Source: Cheiracanthium punctorium (Eukaryota; Arthropoda; Arachnida; Araneae; Cheiracanthiidae). From it: a stretch of DNA of 64,000 bases. Under the pieces are notes generated by a model. The model was not told where the DNA came from, searched no databases, and worked only from the letters and a program-made list of their open reading frames with translations. A program made the position numbers and the translations under genes. The DNA lies in assembly GCA_038373885.1 (NCBI GenBank), contig JAWZYV010012397.1, forward strand, positions 434,001 to 498,000, read 5' to 3'. Positions 23,554 to 33,145 of the stretch are shown piece by piece. Positions within the stretch are counted from its first letter, which is position 1. Every line of letters begins with the position of its first letter.

Positions 23554-25819
23554 AGTAGAGGAGCCCAATGTGTTTTTGGGGATAAACTCGAGCACGGCAG
23601 ATGAACATAGGGGGGGGGGGGGGGTATGTACCTTGCATCATGTTGAGTACCTCCACCATATATAAGCCCTTTATGTGGGACCGTGCGTCTAGGGAAGCTT
23701 ATGAGATTAGTAAAAAAAATCGATCGTCAGAAAGATTGAAGCGCGTCAGATTAAGACAAGGTGGGTTAATTACTAGCTAAAAAGTGTACATTCAGAAAAA
23801 TCTGACGATTTGAATGTAACGTAAGGGAGTGGGAGGGTTACATGTTTGCAAAAAAATAACGTTATCTTGATATTCTCGAGCACGGTTGATTTTTTTTTTT
23901 TTTAGGGAAATAATACAAGAAACACGAAAAATATATAGTCTGCCGATTTCCACGAGCCGAAGTAATAAAAATCGTCAATAAAGATTAGAGCGTGCATCTC
24001 TGGTCTTCAATAAACAAGAACAGCAAATTTTCAGAAAGAATTAAAAAACATCAAATTCAAAGAAGCTTTTGTCGCGTTTTTAATTCATCATTTAGCTGAT
24101 TAGGAGACGGTTACTATTATTAGTAACAAAACAATATATCTCAATCATTATATGTGTTATGTATATTCAATTACCGATAATAAATTTACCTGAACAATCG
24201 ACTATGAACTCTCATGTCGTGATCATGAAGAAGTAGATACAAAAATTGTATTTTTGGCAAGTCAAATAAATGAATATTCCACAGTTACAATCATAACTTC
24301 AGACACAAATATTGTTTTCATCATGTTGGTCAATATGGAACATCTCCAAGCATCGGTTAAAATATGAATGGATCTTGGAGTTAACTATGTTCCCTGTTAT
24401 ATTGACGTATCTGCTCTCTATGCTAAGCTCGACCCAATAATTTCGCTAGCGCTTCTACCTCTATACGTGCTAACAGGATGCGATTACAATCCGGCATTTT
24501 TCATACGAGGCAATAAAACCCTCTACAAATTTTTATGGGTTTAAATGTTTTTCGGAAGACATTTGAAGATGTAGACTCAGAGGATCATAATACAGAAGAT
24601 TCTTTTGACATTTTACAATCTTCTATGTGTCACTTGTGTGGCTTGAAAAAATTAGCTAATGTCAACCTAGGAAGAATGGAAATCTTTCATAAGACCTACA
24701 AAGTGTCAGATACGTTGCAGCACTTCTCACTGAACGTCCTTAATTACGATGCTTGTTGCTTGCCTCCTTGCCAATCGGAGCTACGGCAGCATTTATTGCG
24801 AACGAAGTATACTGCGTGCTTGTGGAGGAATTCACACAATAAAACTATGACTAACATGTCACCAACAGATTACGGGTGGACAAATGTCGATGGAAATTTT
24901 CAAAGGACTTGGTTTGGTGGCAATCAGTTACCTGATGCACACGAAGATGTTGTCATAAACCAGTTATTGACGAAACTTCAGATTTAGGTATATTTCTTTT
25001 TAATACTTTGATAACATATTATTCATGAAATCAATAGAATTGTGTTAACGCTTATAATGATTTCTTGTTACAGATACGAAAACTGAAGACAATATCGGAG
25101 ATCCAATTGAATCATTAAATTTGGAGTATGATAATTCTTCGGATAACGACGAAGATTGAAAAACATTTTTCCAGCAGATGTATTTTATTTTCACATTATT
25201 TTCTGAAAATACAAAGTCTAACTATTTAAATAATTTTACATGCTTTTATTCGTCACATTTTATGGTTGCTGAAAAAAAATCATAATTTTTTTCTAGCCGT
25301 CAGATTAATGATACCCCTCAAAATAATCAGGCTACCATGACTGGAACATCAAGCTAAACCTTCTGTATAAAAATCTGACACGCTCGAGTATTTCAATATG
25401 GTGATTTCTTTTGCATTTTCAAGAATTTGCTACGAGCTTGAGTCACTTCCGAAACGTCAGTCTTTTGAATGGTAGCATTTTTAGGGCTCACTTAACATCC
25501 CCTCTGAATATCTGACGCACTCCAAAACAAATTTTTTTTTCTATTTCCTACCCTTCCGGATGGCCACCCCCACCACGCAAGTTGGCAGATGAACATACCT
25601 TTGGTATCAAAGACACGCTGGGGCATCTAAGCAAACAATATCTCAAGTATCGCGCTCAAGTTTTTTTTTAACTTTTGAAGGTCTGTAGACGCTTACCCCA
25701 CCACTGAAAGGAGAAACATTATATAACCTTTTATTCTCCTTATTATCTTATTTACAAAATCTAATAGATCCTCACGACGCTCGAGTAAATCCCCAATTTT
25801 CATCATGGCCTCCCCTACT
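23554..25819 (+). mobile_element. DNA transposon carrying a FEN1-like nuclease pseudogene
   Basis: A 2266-bp element inserted in the Tc1 copy. Left AGTAGAGGAGCCCAATGTG and right, inverted, AGTAGGGGAGGCCATGATG. The inverted similarity continues for about 48 bp through GGGGAT..ACTCGAGC. Flanks AGCAT (23549-23553 and 25820-25824) give a 5-bp target duplication; the unoccupied site is at about 22572 in the truncated Tc1 (cGCATg). Subterminal regions contain at least seven copies of CGTCAGA/TCTGACG-like motifs (about 23725, 23743, 23801, 25298, 25375, 25455, 25511). It encodes a decayed nuclease-like protein and no recognised transposase. The superfamily is unknown to me; end sequence and target length do not fit Tc1, hAT or piggyBac. 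Confidence 0.85.
24194..25159 (+). pseudogene. FEN1/XPG-like nuclease family protein, decayed
   Basis: Reading from 24194 gives a CRDHEEVDTKI motif (24215), then SDTNIVFIMLV (24296), YIDVSALYAKLDP (about 24400) and LTGCDYNPAFF (24469). The family known from many arthropods and cnidarians has HEEADT, DTDV and HALTGCDT in these places, which resemble the acidic motifs of FEN1/XPG-type PIN nucleases. There is an in-frame TGA near 24366 and a frameshift near 24530. The frame then continues as 24535-24987 with LRQHLLRTKYTACLWRNS and GWTNVDGNFQRTW, the typical downstream region. The stop at 24985 directly abuts a donor-like AG|GTATAT; an acceptor (ttacag, to 25074) precedes an acidic tail ending at 25159, so a short intron is possible. 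The FEN relationship is inference. Confidence 0.75.
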
Positions 25820-25846
25820 AGCATGAAAGAATTGAAGTAGCTCAGC

Positions 25847-26020
25847 CAGGGGCGTAGCCAAAGGGGGGCGGTTACGGGGTCATAACCCCCCCCCCCATGA
25901 GGAATTTTTTTGCCATACAAAATGTATATTCTTCACTACATTATCACACCCACTTATACATATATATGAGTTGCAGTAGTCGTAACCCCCCCCGATGAAC
26001 AATTTCTGGCTACGCCCCTG
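25847..26020. mobile_element. 174-bp hAT MITE with perfect 8-bp duplication
   Basis: Ends CAGGGGCGTAGCCA on both sides (14 bp perfect inverted), flanked by AGCTCAGC at 25839-25846 and 26021-26028. C-rich tracts lie inside both ends. It sits 14 bp beyond the target duplication of the 23554-25819 element, so it is an independent second insertion in the same Tc1 copy. Confidence 0.97.
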
Positions 26021-26829
26021 AGCTCAGCATAGTCATTTCCGGTCAATGATCCATTCAGTTTGACCAGAGAACCCCTTCCACTCCATGTAAAAACACCCAA
26101 CACCATTATGGAGCCACCACCAGCCTGCATAGTGCCTTGTTGATTACTTGGGTCCATGACTTCGTGAGGTTGACGCCACCTTCGCACCCTACCGTCAGCT
26201 TTTACCTGCCGGAAACGTGATTCATCCGACTCAGCTACAGCAGCCCAGTCATCTAGGGTCCAACGGATATGATCACGAGCCCAGGAAAGGCGCTGCAAGC
26301 GATGCCATACATTCAGTAATGGCACTGGAGTCGGTCGTGTGCTGCCTAGCCCATTGAAACCAGATTTATCTGCACAATCCTAACGCACACGGCCGTCGTA
26401 CGACCCACATTGATTTGTGCCGTCATTTCACGCAGCGTTACTTGTCTGTTGCCGCTGACAATTCTTTGGATGCGTCTCTGATCTCGGTCATTCAAAGCAC
26501 GCGGCCGCCCGCTGTGGTGTCCGTAGTGGGTGGTTATTCCTAAAATTAGATATTCACGACATACTCTTGACACTGTGGATCTCGGAATATTCAATTCACG
26601 ATTTCCGAAACTGAATGTCCCATTTGTCTTGCACCAACAACCCTTCCGCGTTCAAATTCTGTTAATTCTCGCCGTGCAGCCGTGATCACTTCAAACACCT
26701 TGACGCATCAATTACTTGACTATAAATAAAAATTCTGCTAATCCACTGACAATGATACCTGTTGTACGGGATACTACCGACATCTGTAAATTTGCATATT
26801 GCTGTCCCATGACTCTTGTCACCTCAGTG

Positions 26830-27602
26830 TAATAAACAACAATATGAAAGTACAATAAGATTAAAAGTACCAGAAATTTTAGAAAGTATTTTATAGCATA
26901 TAATAACGACAAATACGTTGCGACGTCACTTTAACTCTGAAGATAGGGAGATGTCATGAAACTGCTGCTTGTATGTAGCGGAATATTTTTGAGTAATTGC
27001 TGGGGTCATGGACCACGGCTTCTCTGTATTGTACCATGAAATCTGCATATTTTCCTTATTACAATGTCTATATGTGGTACGTAATGTGTATTATAGAAAT
27101 CCTAAGCCGAAGGTCATATCTTAAAGAGTTTTTCGCGATTTATTCATTCAAGTTTATTTTCATTAAATAAAAATTAAATTAAATTACGATATATTAAGTT
27201 TCCATGAATTAATTTTTGATTTTTAAATAAATGAAAGTGAAATGCATTTCTGAAATTCTTAATAGTTTCAAACACTTATCAAAATGCTTTTATATGCTTT
27301 GTAAAGATTGTTTGGAAGTAATTTCTTTATTATTTTATAATTTCTTCCCACAATAATCGTATATTACATCAAACTGTGAACATCCTTCCTAAAGCTAACC
27401 AAAACAAGATGAACACTCCTTCAAAATTTGCTTTTAGAGTTTCATCATCGCAATTTTCGAAACCTCCCACACATTAATTTTCGTTTCAATCTTTTACATT
27501 GTCATCCTGAGAATTGAAAAATTCAAGATTGTATGTAGTACTGTAAAAATTAGTTTTAAACCACACATACAAAAAAAAAAGTTTTTACCAGTGACAAACT
27601 GT
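26830..27602. repeat. Repeat block R, copy 4, tail
   Basis: R resumes after the Tc1 element and runs through the tail (27130-27540) that matches 6450-6890, 16880-17420 and 29440-29740. It passes directly into P copy 2. The same tail-to-P junction appears again at about 29830. Confidence 0.75.
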
Positions 27603-27960
27603 TGAGTACAATCCTCTTAGTAAGTGGTAAAAAGTTGTATGACTTTGAAAGTAGAGTTTCGGCGGGAGGAGGGAGGTTAAGGCCGATGCTGACTCCCCCG
27701 TTTTATATGTACTTCAATGGCCGACGGGACACTGATACGGAAAGAAAAATTCCGTTGCTCTCTCCAATGAGTGGGGAAAGGGTTTGTGCTTTTCTGGCAT
27801 TATTTTTATCGGTTGATCTCGACAGCGGTTAAGGCGTCGGACTCGTCGGTCATCTACATAATGATGACGTATTTCATGCAGTTCTGCAGTTATATTAAAG
27901 CTACCCCCACCTCGCTGAAAAAAAGTTCTAGTTCTCCCTTGATTTCTTCCAACTTTCTTT
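27603..27960. repeat. Repeat block P, copy 2, initial segment
   Basis: Closely matches bases 1-350. Related pieces lie at 41655-41790 and, inverted, at 43318-43440. Near 27820 it contains a tRNA-SINE-like start (gcggttaaggcgtcggac), so part of P's beginning is an old SINE. The ORFs at 27602-27832, 27714-27971 and 27771-28073 are not credible. Confidence 0.8.
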
Positions 27961-27999
27961 CTCCCTTCCATTTGTGTTTTTCTCGCATTATTTTTATCG

Positions 28000-28121
28000 G
28001 TGGATCCCGACAGTGGTTAAGGCATTGGACTCATAATCGGAAGGCTGTGGGTTCGACTCCGACGTATCACTGAAGACCACCAAGTACGTGGAATGAACTT
28101 GCACGTTAAAACGTGTTTAGG
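28000..28121 (+). mobile_element. tRNA-derived SINE fragment
   Basis: Resembles a tRNA-derived head: A-box-like gtggttaaggcattggac (28013) and B-box-like GGTTCGACTCC (28050). A tRNA-unrelated body follows until it is cut by hairpin MITE D at 28122. It would have been transcribed by RNA polymerase III. It is not a functional tRNA: the acceptor stem does not close. Confidence 0.7.
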
Positions 28122-28305
28122 TATAGCTGCCACTATTCCGGAATATCATTAACCACTTTTTTTGAACAGGAGGATTGAGCTTAAAATATAGCAGAAATTT
28201 TGATTTTGACAGGGGGGGGGGTAGTTACTTTTTTGAAAAAATGCTTATAGAAATTTACTGTTCGGAAAAGTGGTTAATGATAATCCGGACTAGTTGGCAG
28301 CTATG
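28122..28305. mobile_element. Hairpin MITE, family H, copy D
   Basis: A 184-bp element. Ends TATAGCTGCCACTA / CATAGCTGCCAACTA, inner arms CCGGAATATCATTAACCAC and CCGGATTATCATTAACCAC. Flanked by GTTTAGG on both sides (28115-28121 and 28306-28312). No ORF. Confidence 0.88.
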
Positions 28306-28569
28306 GTTTAGGTAGGAGAGAGAGAGAGAGTATGTGTGTAAGCGTGGTAAGGTGATCACACGAATGGATTTCATTATAAAATTACGTAGATAGGACAAAA
28401 AGATGATTAGCTTCAAATTTTACAGAATATCATTTAATACAAAAATTAATGGAAATTGTTTCCCTTCACAGTACATGCTTTTCAATAAATTGCATTCTCT
28501 TCAGTGAGAAGTGCTATTTAGCACAACATACATAATAAAAACACTTGTTACCTAAAAATATTCATGCTG

Positions 28570-28838
28570 AATGCTTGGGAGGGTCAACATCCTCTCAGAT
28601 CGACTGCTGTGGGACCATGTACGATAATGGGAGCTGGTGCAAGTAAAATCCGCCGTGCTTACTGATCCTCTGGCATTGGTTCAAAATTACGGGACCACCA
28701 GGCTAAAGTCGGACTTCCTCCCACTGGGGCCCACTAAAATGGAAGGTGCTCCCCACTGCCCATCGCCTCCCATTCTGGGGGGATCTGGCACCGCATGCGG
28801 TTGTCAGAGGGCATACGCAACAACAACAACAACATGAA
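28570..28838 (+). mobile_element. Probable retroposon 3' end with (CAA)n tail
   Basis: A GC-richer segment unlike its surroundings, ending in caacaacaacaacaac at about 28820-28834. A short simple-repeat tail is typical of SINEs and some non-LTR elements. The overlapping ORFs (28637-28837 and 28703-29056) read through the tail and have no domains. The family is unknown. Confidence 0.5.
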
Positions 28839-28924
28839 AATAAAATTAACTTACTTAATATAAAGTTTACATGAATTAGTATTTGACTTTTAAATATATG
28901 AAAGCGAAATGTATTTGATGAATT

Positions 28925-29432
28925 TTGTTTGGTGTTGTTGGGCGATCTGCCTTGGATGTGAGTTGCCTTGGTCGGAGGACTCTTTAACCCATTAACGCCC
29001 AGCGATCTATTTTTAGACCGTGGAGAAATTTGTAAGTCACTCAAATACTTAAGCATTAGTTTATTTTCCTAGTTTAATTTCTTGGATAATAAATCTGATT
29101 TCCACAAAATACTCAGTGGCAACAAGTTTTAATGGGAATATTTCCCTGTCTTATTCACATTTTCAGAAAAAAGATTTACGTTCCTCATACCACACAAATG
29201 TCGGAAATTTATTTATCACTTCTGGCATCAACATAAATTTGAGAACGTGCTGAAAAAAGTTCGGCGCTAATAGGTTAAAGGGTTCTAACGCGTATTTACG
29301 TTACGTCTATATATAACGGACCAACACTCCGCACGGTTAGACAGCCACACGGTAGCGCTCGAACCCGGGACCTTACCACTTCAGCCGTGTACCATTTGGA
29401 GTGACTTGTCCACTCAGCCATGGTGGGGCTTC
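28925..29432 (-). mobile_element. tRNA-derived SINE, split by a MITE
   Basis: On the minus strand it starts gccccaccatggctgagtgg (29432), with a B-box-like GGTTCGAGCGC region (about 29366). The body resembles the plus-strand SINE at 40403. It ends with a caacaacacc tail (28925). The 287-bp TTAA MITE interrupts it. Confidence 0.8.
28988..29274. mobile_element. piggyBac-like MITE (TTAA) inside a SINE
   Basis: A 287-bp element between TTAA at 28984-28987 and 29275-29278. Left CCCATTAACGCCCAGCGATC; right, inverted, CCTATTAGCGCCGAAC. Same end type as 14263-14650. No ORF. Confidence 0.88.
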
Positions 29433-29600
29433 TTAAATTCTTAATAGATTAAGAAACTGTATGAAAATGTATTTATATGCTAAAAGTCTTGATTCTTTTG
29501 CAGTAATTTCTTTATTGTTGCATAAATTCTTCCCAAAATAATCGCATGTTGCATCAAATCGTGACATCTTTCATGAAACCAACGTAAAAGAGATACATGG

Positions 29601-29637
29601 AGTAGATTTTGATGCGGTAACCGCATCAAAATCTACT
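29601..29637. repeat. Perfect 37-bp palindrome
   Basis: Arms of 18 bp (29601-29618 and 29620-29637) around one base. The other R copies (6770, 17345, 27405) have only the right-arm sequence, so the left arm arose here as a local inverted duplication. Confidence 0.95.
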
Positions 29638-29839
29638 TATAGTTTTTCCTCATCGTAACTTTCTCAGACTCACAAACACTCATTTTCGTTGCAATCTTTT
29701 ACGTAGTCATCCTCATAATTGAAAAATTCAAGAATGTATGGTCAACTTCTTCCAAGGACATAACAAGATGGAATGCACAGAGGGTGCGTGAATCCTCTTG
29801 GGATAAATATATTTACGCTACATTAAAAAGGGGTTTTCT

Positions 29840-32600
29840 GATAATGATGAGATATTTCATGCATTTCTGAAGTTATATTCTGTTAATTTATATCTGAAGT
29901 TAAATTATATTAAGGTCTGTCAAAGATAGTTGCGAAATGTATAGAGAAGCTCAGTAACGAAATATTCCAGTTGTCCATCTATCTGTCCCCGTGGTCCATC
30001 TCTCCTTGAAATGTCCTATATAACAAACGACAGTATGACGCCACCTCTAGAGTTGTCAATGCGGGCAGGACTCCATCTCTTTAACCTTTTACAGACTAAT
30101 GTTCCCAACTGCGAACATCAAATTAAAAATTTATTGAAAAATTAAATTTTATCAATATTGACATTAAAAAAATTAGTGGATATAGCTAAAGAAGACTTGA
30201 TTTTTTAAAATAGAGAAATAGAATTTGCATTTCTGTCATTAGTGAGAAACTGGATAAAAAATCATAAAAATACCCATTTTCATATATTTTTACGGAGCTA
30301 TCTTGATACACCCCCTTCCCCTTCAAATTTCACCTATACTAAAAAAAATCATTCATTAATTCTCTCAATATTTTACTTATTATTTAAACTACCCATAAAG
30401 GTATAGTCAAAGTTTAGCTCCTTTAAAAGTATAACGAGAGATGATCAATATTTTCAATTGGGAACATAGTCAAAATTGGGGTGTACAATATTTTTTCCAT
30501 TTAAGTGACTAATGTCCTTTAACTAAGGCATTAGATGGCCAAAAAAAGAAAACTAATTTAAAATATGTCTGGATCTAAATGCGTTCTGTAAAAGGATAAC
30601 ACCAGAAAACGAATTCTAGGTTTTTTTTGCAAAATCGTTTGACTATGCAACTTTATTTTGTCGTAGGAGAACGTACTTTAGACTTTGATGTACCGGAATT
30701 CCCACAAAATCTCCTGAAAAAGAATTTTTCCTGTTATATGCGCTTTTTCAATAGTTACATAAAAAAAAGTATTTGTTCAAGGGTGTTATTCTGCAGTACC
30801 ACTGCACTAACTCATTAAATTGGAAGCGGATAACAACCCCTGAAAATAAATAAATAAAATATGGATATAACAGGTTCAATAGAACCTTATGTTCTAAATA
30901 AAACAGCAATAGCATGCAGTCCAAGAACTATCTAATCCTGAGTTAAATACTAAATTTAGAACTGCAATTAAATATACAAGGTTATTTTAATAATTCAATT
31001 GGTATTTTCATTATAAAATAAGTTTTTTTTTCCCTCATTCTCTTTGAATAAGGCCCATATAAAAGTCATTGAATAAGAACGTACAAAAATAAACAAACTA
31101 GCTCTGCTAAATAATTCTATGTCGCATATTGAATATTACACATTATGTTACAAAAAAAAAAAACCTTAATCTTTTTTAAAGCCATCGGGCACTTTAAATG
31201 TTTATAAATTAACGCCTTATACAAATAAAAAGGAAAAGAAGCATTTAATAACTTAGATACATATAATTTGATGTTTTTCGTATTTAAAGCTCCTTTGTTT
31301 AATGTATCAGTTCAGTCCTTGCCGTTCACATCAACCTTCACTGAACCCATTTGAACCTTCCTGTAGTTGCAATCGAATAAATATTGTTGACCGAAATATA
31401 CGTTTCCCATTCCTTCAAAAAAAATGTTCCATTTGTGTATCGTTTAAGTTCAACTAAACGGAATAAAATCTGCCTTTCTCGTAAAATACAAAATGTGTAA
31501 AAATAAACTATCATTTCTGAGCAATAAAGTAATAACTAAAAAGACAACAATAGAATCAATACCCTGGATGACCAATTAAAATGTCTTTCCCTACTAAAAA
31601 CCCACAACAAAATAAATCAAACGCAAATAAAAAATCAATTTGTAAACGTTAGATAACGCCAAATGCATTCGAAAGAGTGAAGTCTTTCTCCACTCTGGCG
31701 CCAGGAAAGCAGACTTAATACTGCAAATCTGGCATATTTTTCTCTAATCTTCAGTATAAGATTTAATTTAATTTTACGAGATTTGTCATGTGGCGGAAAA
31801 ATTTATTCGCAGTTGTTTTGAGTGATAGGAAGAACAGAATTCAGCATTTTTTTATACACCAAACTCCATCCACCCTCCCCCACCTTTTTGAACTGAATAT
31901 TGTTTATTGGAACCAGCAAAATTTTAATGGGAAAATAAACTTGTCGCCCCCACAAGACATATACAAGACATGTTTTATTTATTTTTTTATTTTCTTTTAA
32001 AATTCGTAGAAAATGAAATTTCTGTTAAGCATAGAATAATTGCATTTAGTCTAGCAGATATACTTTTCGGGGAAATCCATTTATTTATCTGAATGAATTC
32101 CACTAGGAGATTTTACCATTTTTCGTGCAACATATTTTTTTTTGTTTCCTTCTCAGATCATCTAATACCACTGGGCACGAGAACATTCGGCGCATTGCTC
32201 TCAGGGGACCCAACACGCCTGTGCTTCTCCCAAAATAACATAATTGTAACAGAAGACATTTCGCTTCAAGTAAACTTTTGTTTCAAAACTCGAAAATATA
32301 ACTGCGAAAGTTTTCTGGATTTTTATAGTTTTTAAATTTACCTAAAGACGACTTTTCGAGTCGTTTCTGTTGAACTTTTATCAAATTGTAAAGCAGTTCT
32401 ACAATGGAAAAATATACTAGTGAACCACAAAATGCTTTCGTAAAGTTATTGTTTTACTCAAGCATCAAACAAAAATTATTAACAGAAGTAGAGTGTTTTG
32501 AGTAGCTTACATGAGTAGCAATAGTACAAAGTAGGAAAACATTAATGTAAAGTATCGAATATTGATATTTTTTATCGGAATTTAACCGATAAACATTAAA
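29840..32600. repeat. Repeat block P, copy 2, main part
   Basis: Matches 660-4110 in order. It holds the empty site for the Tc1 insertion (TA at 32163-32164). About 30540-31183 is missing from copy 1; its edges carry weak inverted similarity (gatggcc.aaaaaaag / gatggctttaaaaaag), so it could be an insertion. No genes: 31788-32000 and 32093-32335 are chance ORFs. Confidence 0.8.
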
Positions 32601-32662
32601 TAAGTATGGATAATCTATGAACATCAATTTCACCGTAACATTAGGAATCCAGTTTTAATATA

Positions 32663-33101
32663 CAGGGGGATTCAAAACTTTGTGTCAGAAATGTAAAGAG
32701 TGTTAGAGGACACCAAGACGATTCGGAATCACATTGCAATGTGGGGTTGGAAACGTCGTCATCATTCACTTGTTAATAATCACTTTGGAAGAAGTGTTGA
32801 AGTTACAGGGAACTTTCCGACCACGTTATGTCAAAAACTATTGCATCTTTCATAGAAAACACATTTTAAAAATTGGTAGCTTACCAATTCTATTTCATTG
32901 CATTATTGAAAGTGTCGAAGAAAAACTCGCTTATGCAACTCTACTGAGGATTTAGAAAAACACTCCAACACTTTTTCCAAAGTGATTATTAAAAGGTGAA
33001 CACAAACGATGCGTCCATCGGTACACAGCTATGTGATTCTGAACCATCTTGGTCTTCTCTATCACTATTGCATTTCTGGCATAAACTTTTAAATCCCCAT
33101 G
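32663..33101. mobile_element. MITE family M, copy 5
   Basis: A 439-bp element with TA at 32661-32662 and 33102-33103. Left CAGGGGGATTCAAAAC; right, inverted, CATGGGGATTTAAAAG. Long inverted arms as in copies 1-4. Confidence 0.85.
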
Positions 33102-33145
33102 TATAGTTTCACCAGATGAATGAAATGGAAATTTATTGCATGGTA

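Larger units (their letters stand above)
23206..26594 (-). pseudogene. Tc1 transposase, broken by insertions
   Basis: Minus-strand pieces in order: N-terminal helix-turn-helix region (26346-26594, RSTVSRVCREY and GRPRALNDRDQRRIQRIV), catalytic region (25954-26325, first Asp in SDESRF, then KADGRVRRWRQP and AGGGSIMV) and C-terminus (23206-23403, SMPRRIAALRRTKGG). A 2.27-kb transposon and a 174-bp hAT MITE interrupt the catalytic part, and the pieces are in different frames. Family assignment rests on the motif order and Tc1-type ends. Confidence 0.9.
23175..26829 (-). mobile_element. Tc1-like transposon split by two insertions
   Basis: Ends CACTGAGGTGACAAAAGTCA (23175) and, inverted, CACTGAGGTGACAAGAGTCA (26829), with TA on both sides (23173-23174, 26830-26831). 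R sequence continues across the site. Removing the two inserts (23554-25819 and 25847-26020, each with one target copy) leaves about 1.2 kb, a usual Tc1 length. It shares its left part with the truncated copy at 22198. Confidence 0.92.
28841..29835. repeat. Repeat block R, copy 5, tail, interrupted by a SINE
   Basis: 28841-28920 and 29440-29830 match the R tail at 16930-17060 / 27170-27540. A minus-strand SINE splits it, and the SINE is itself split by a TTAA MITE. The tail runs into P copy 2 at about 29840. Confidence 0.75.

Noticed and set aside
28703..29056. 117-codon minus-strand ORF
   Set aside because: It spans a retroposon tail, R sequence, SINE and MITE boundaries; the cysteine run is the translated (CAA)n tail.
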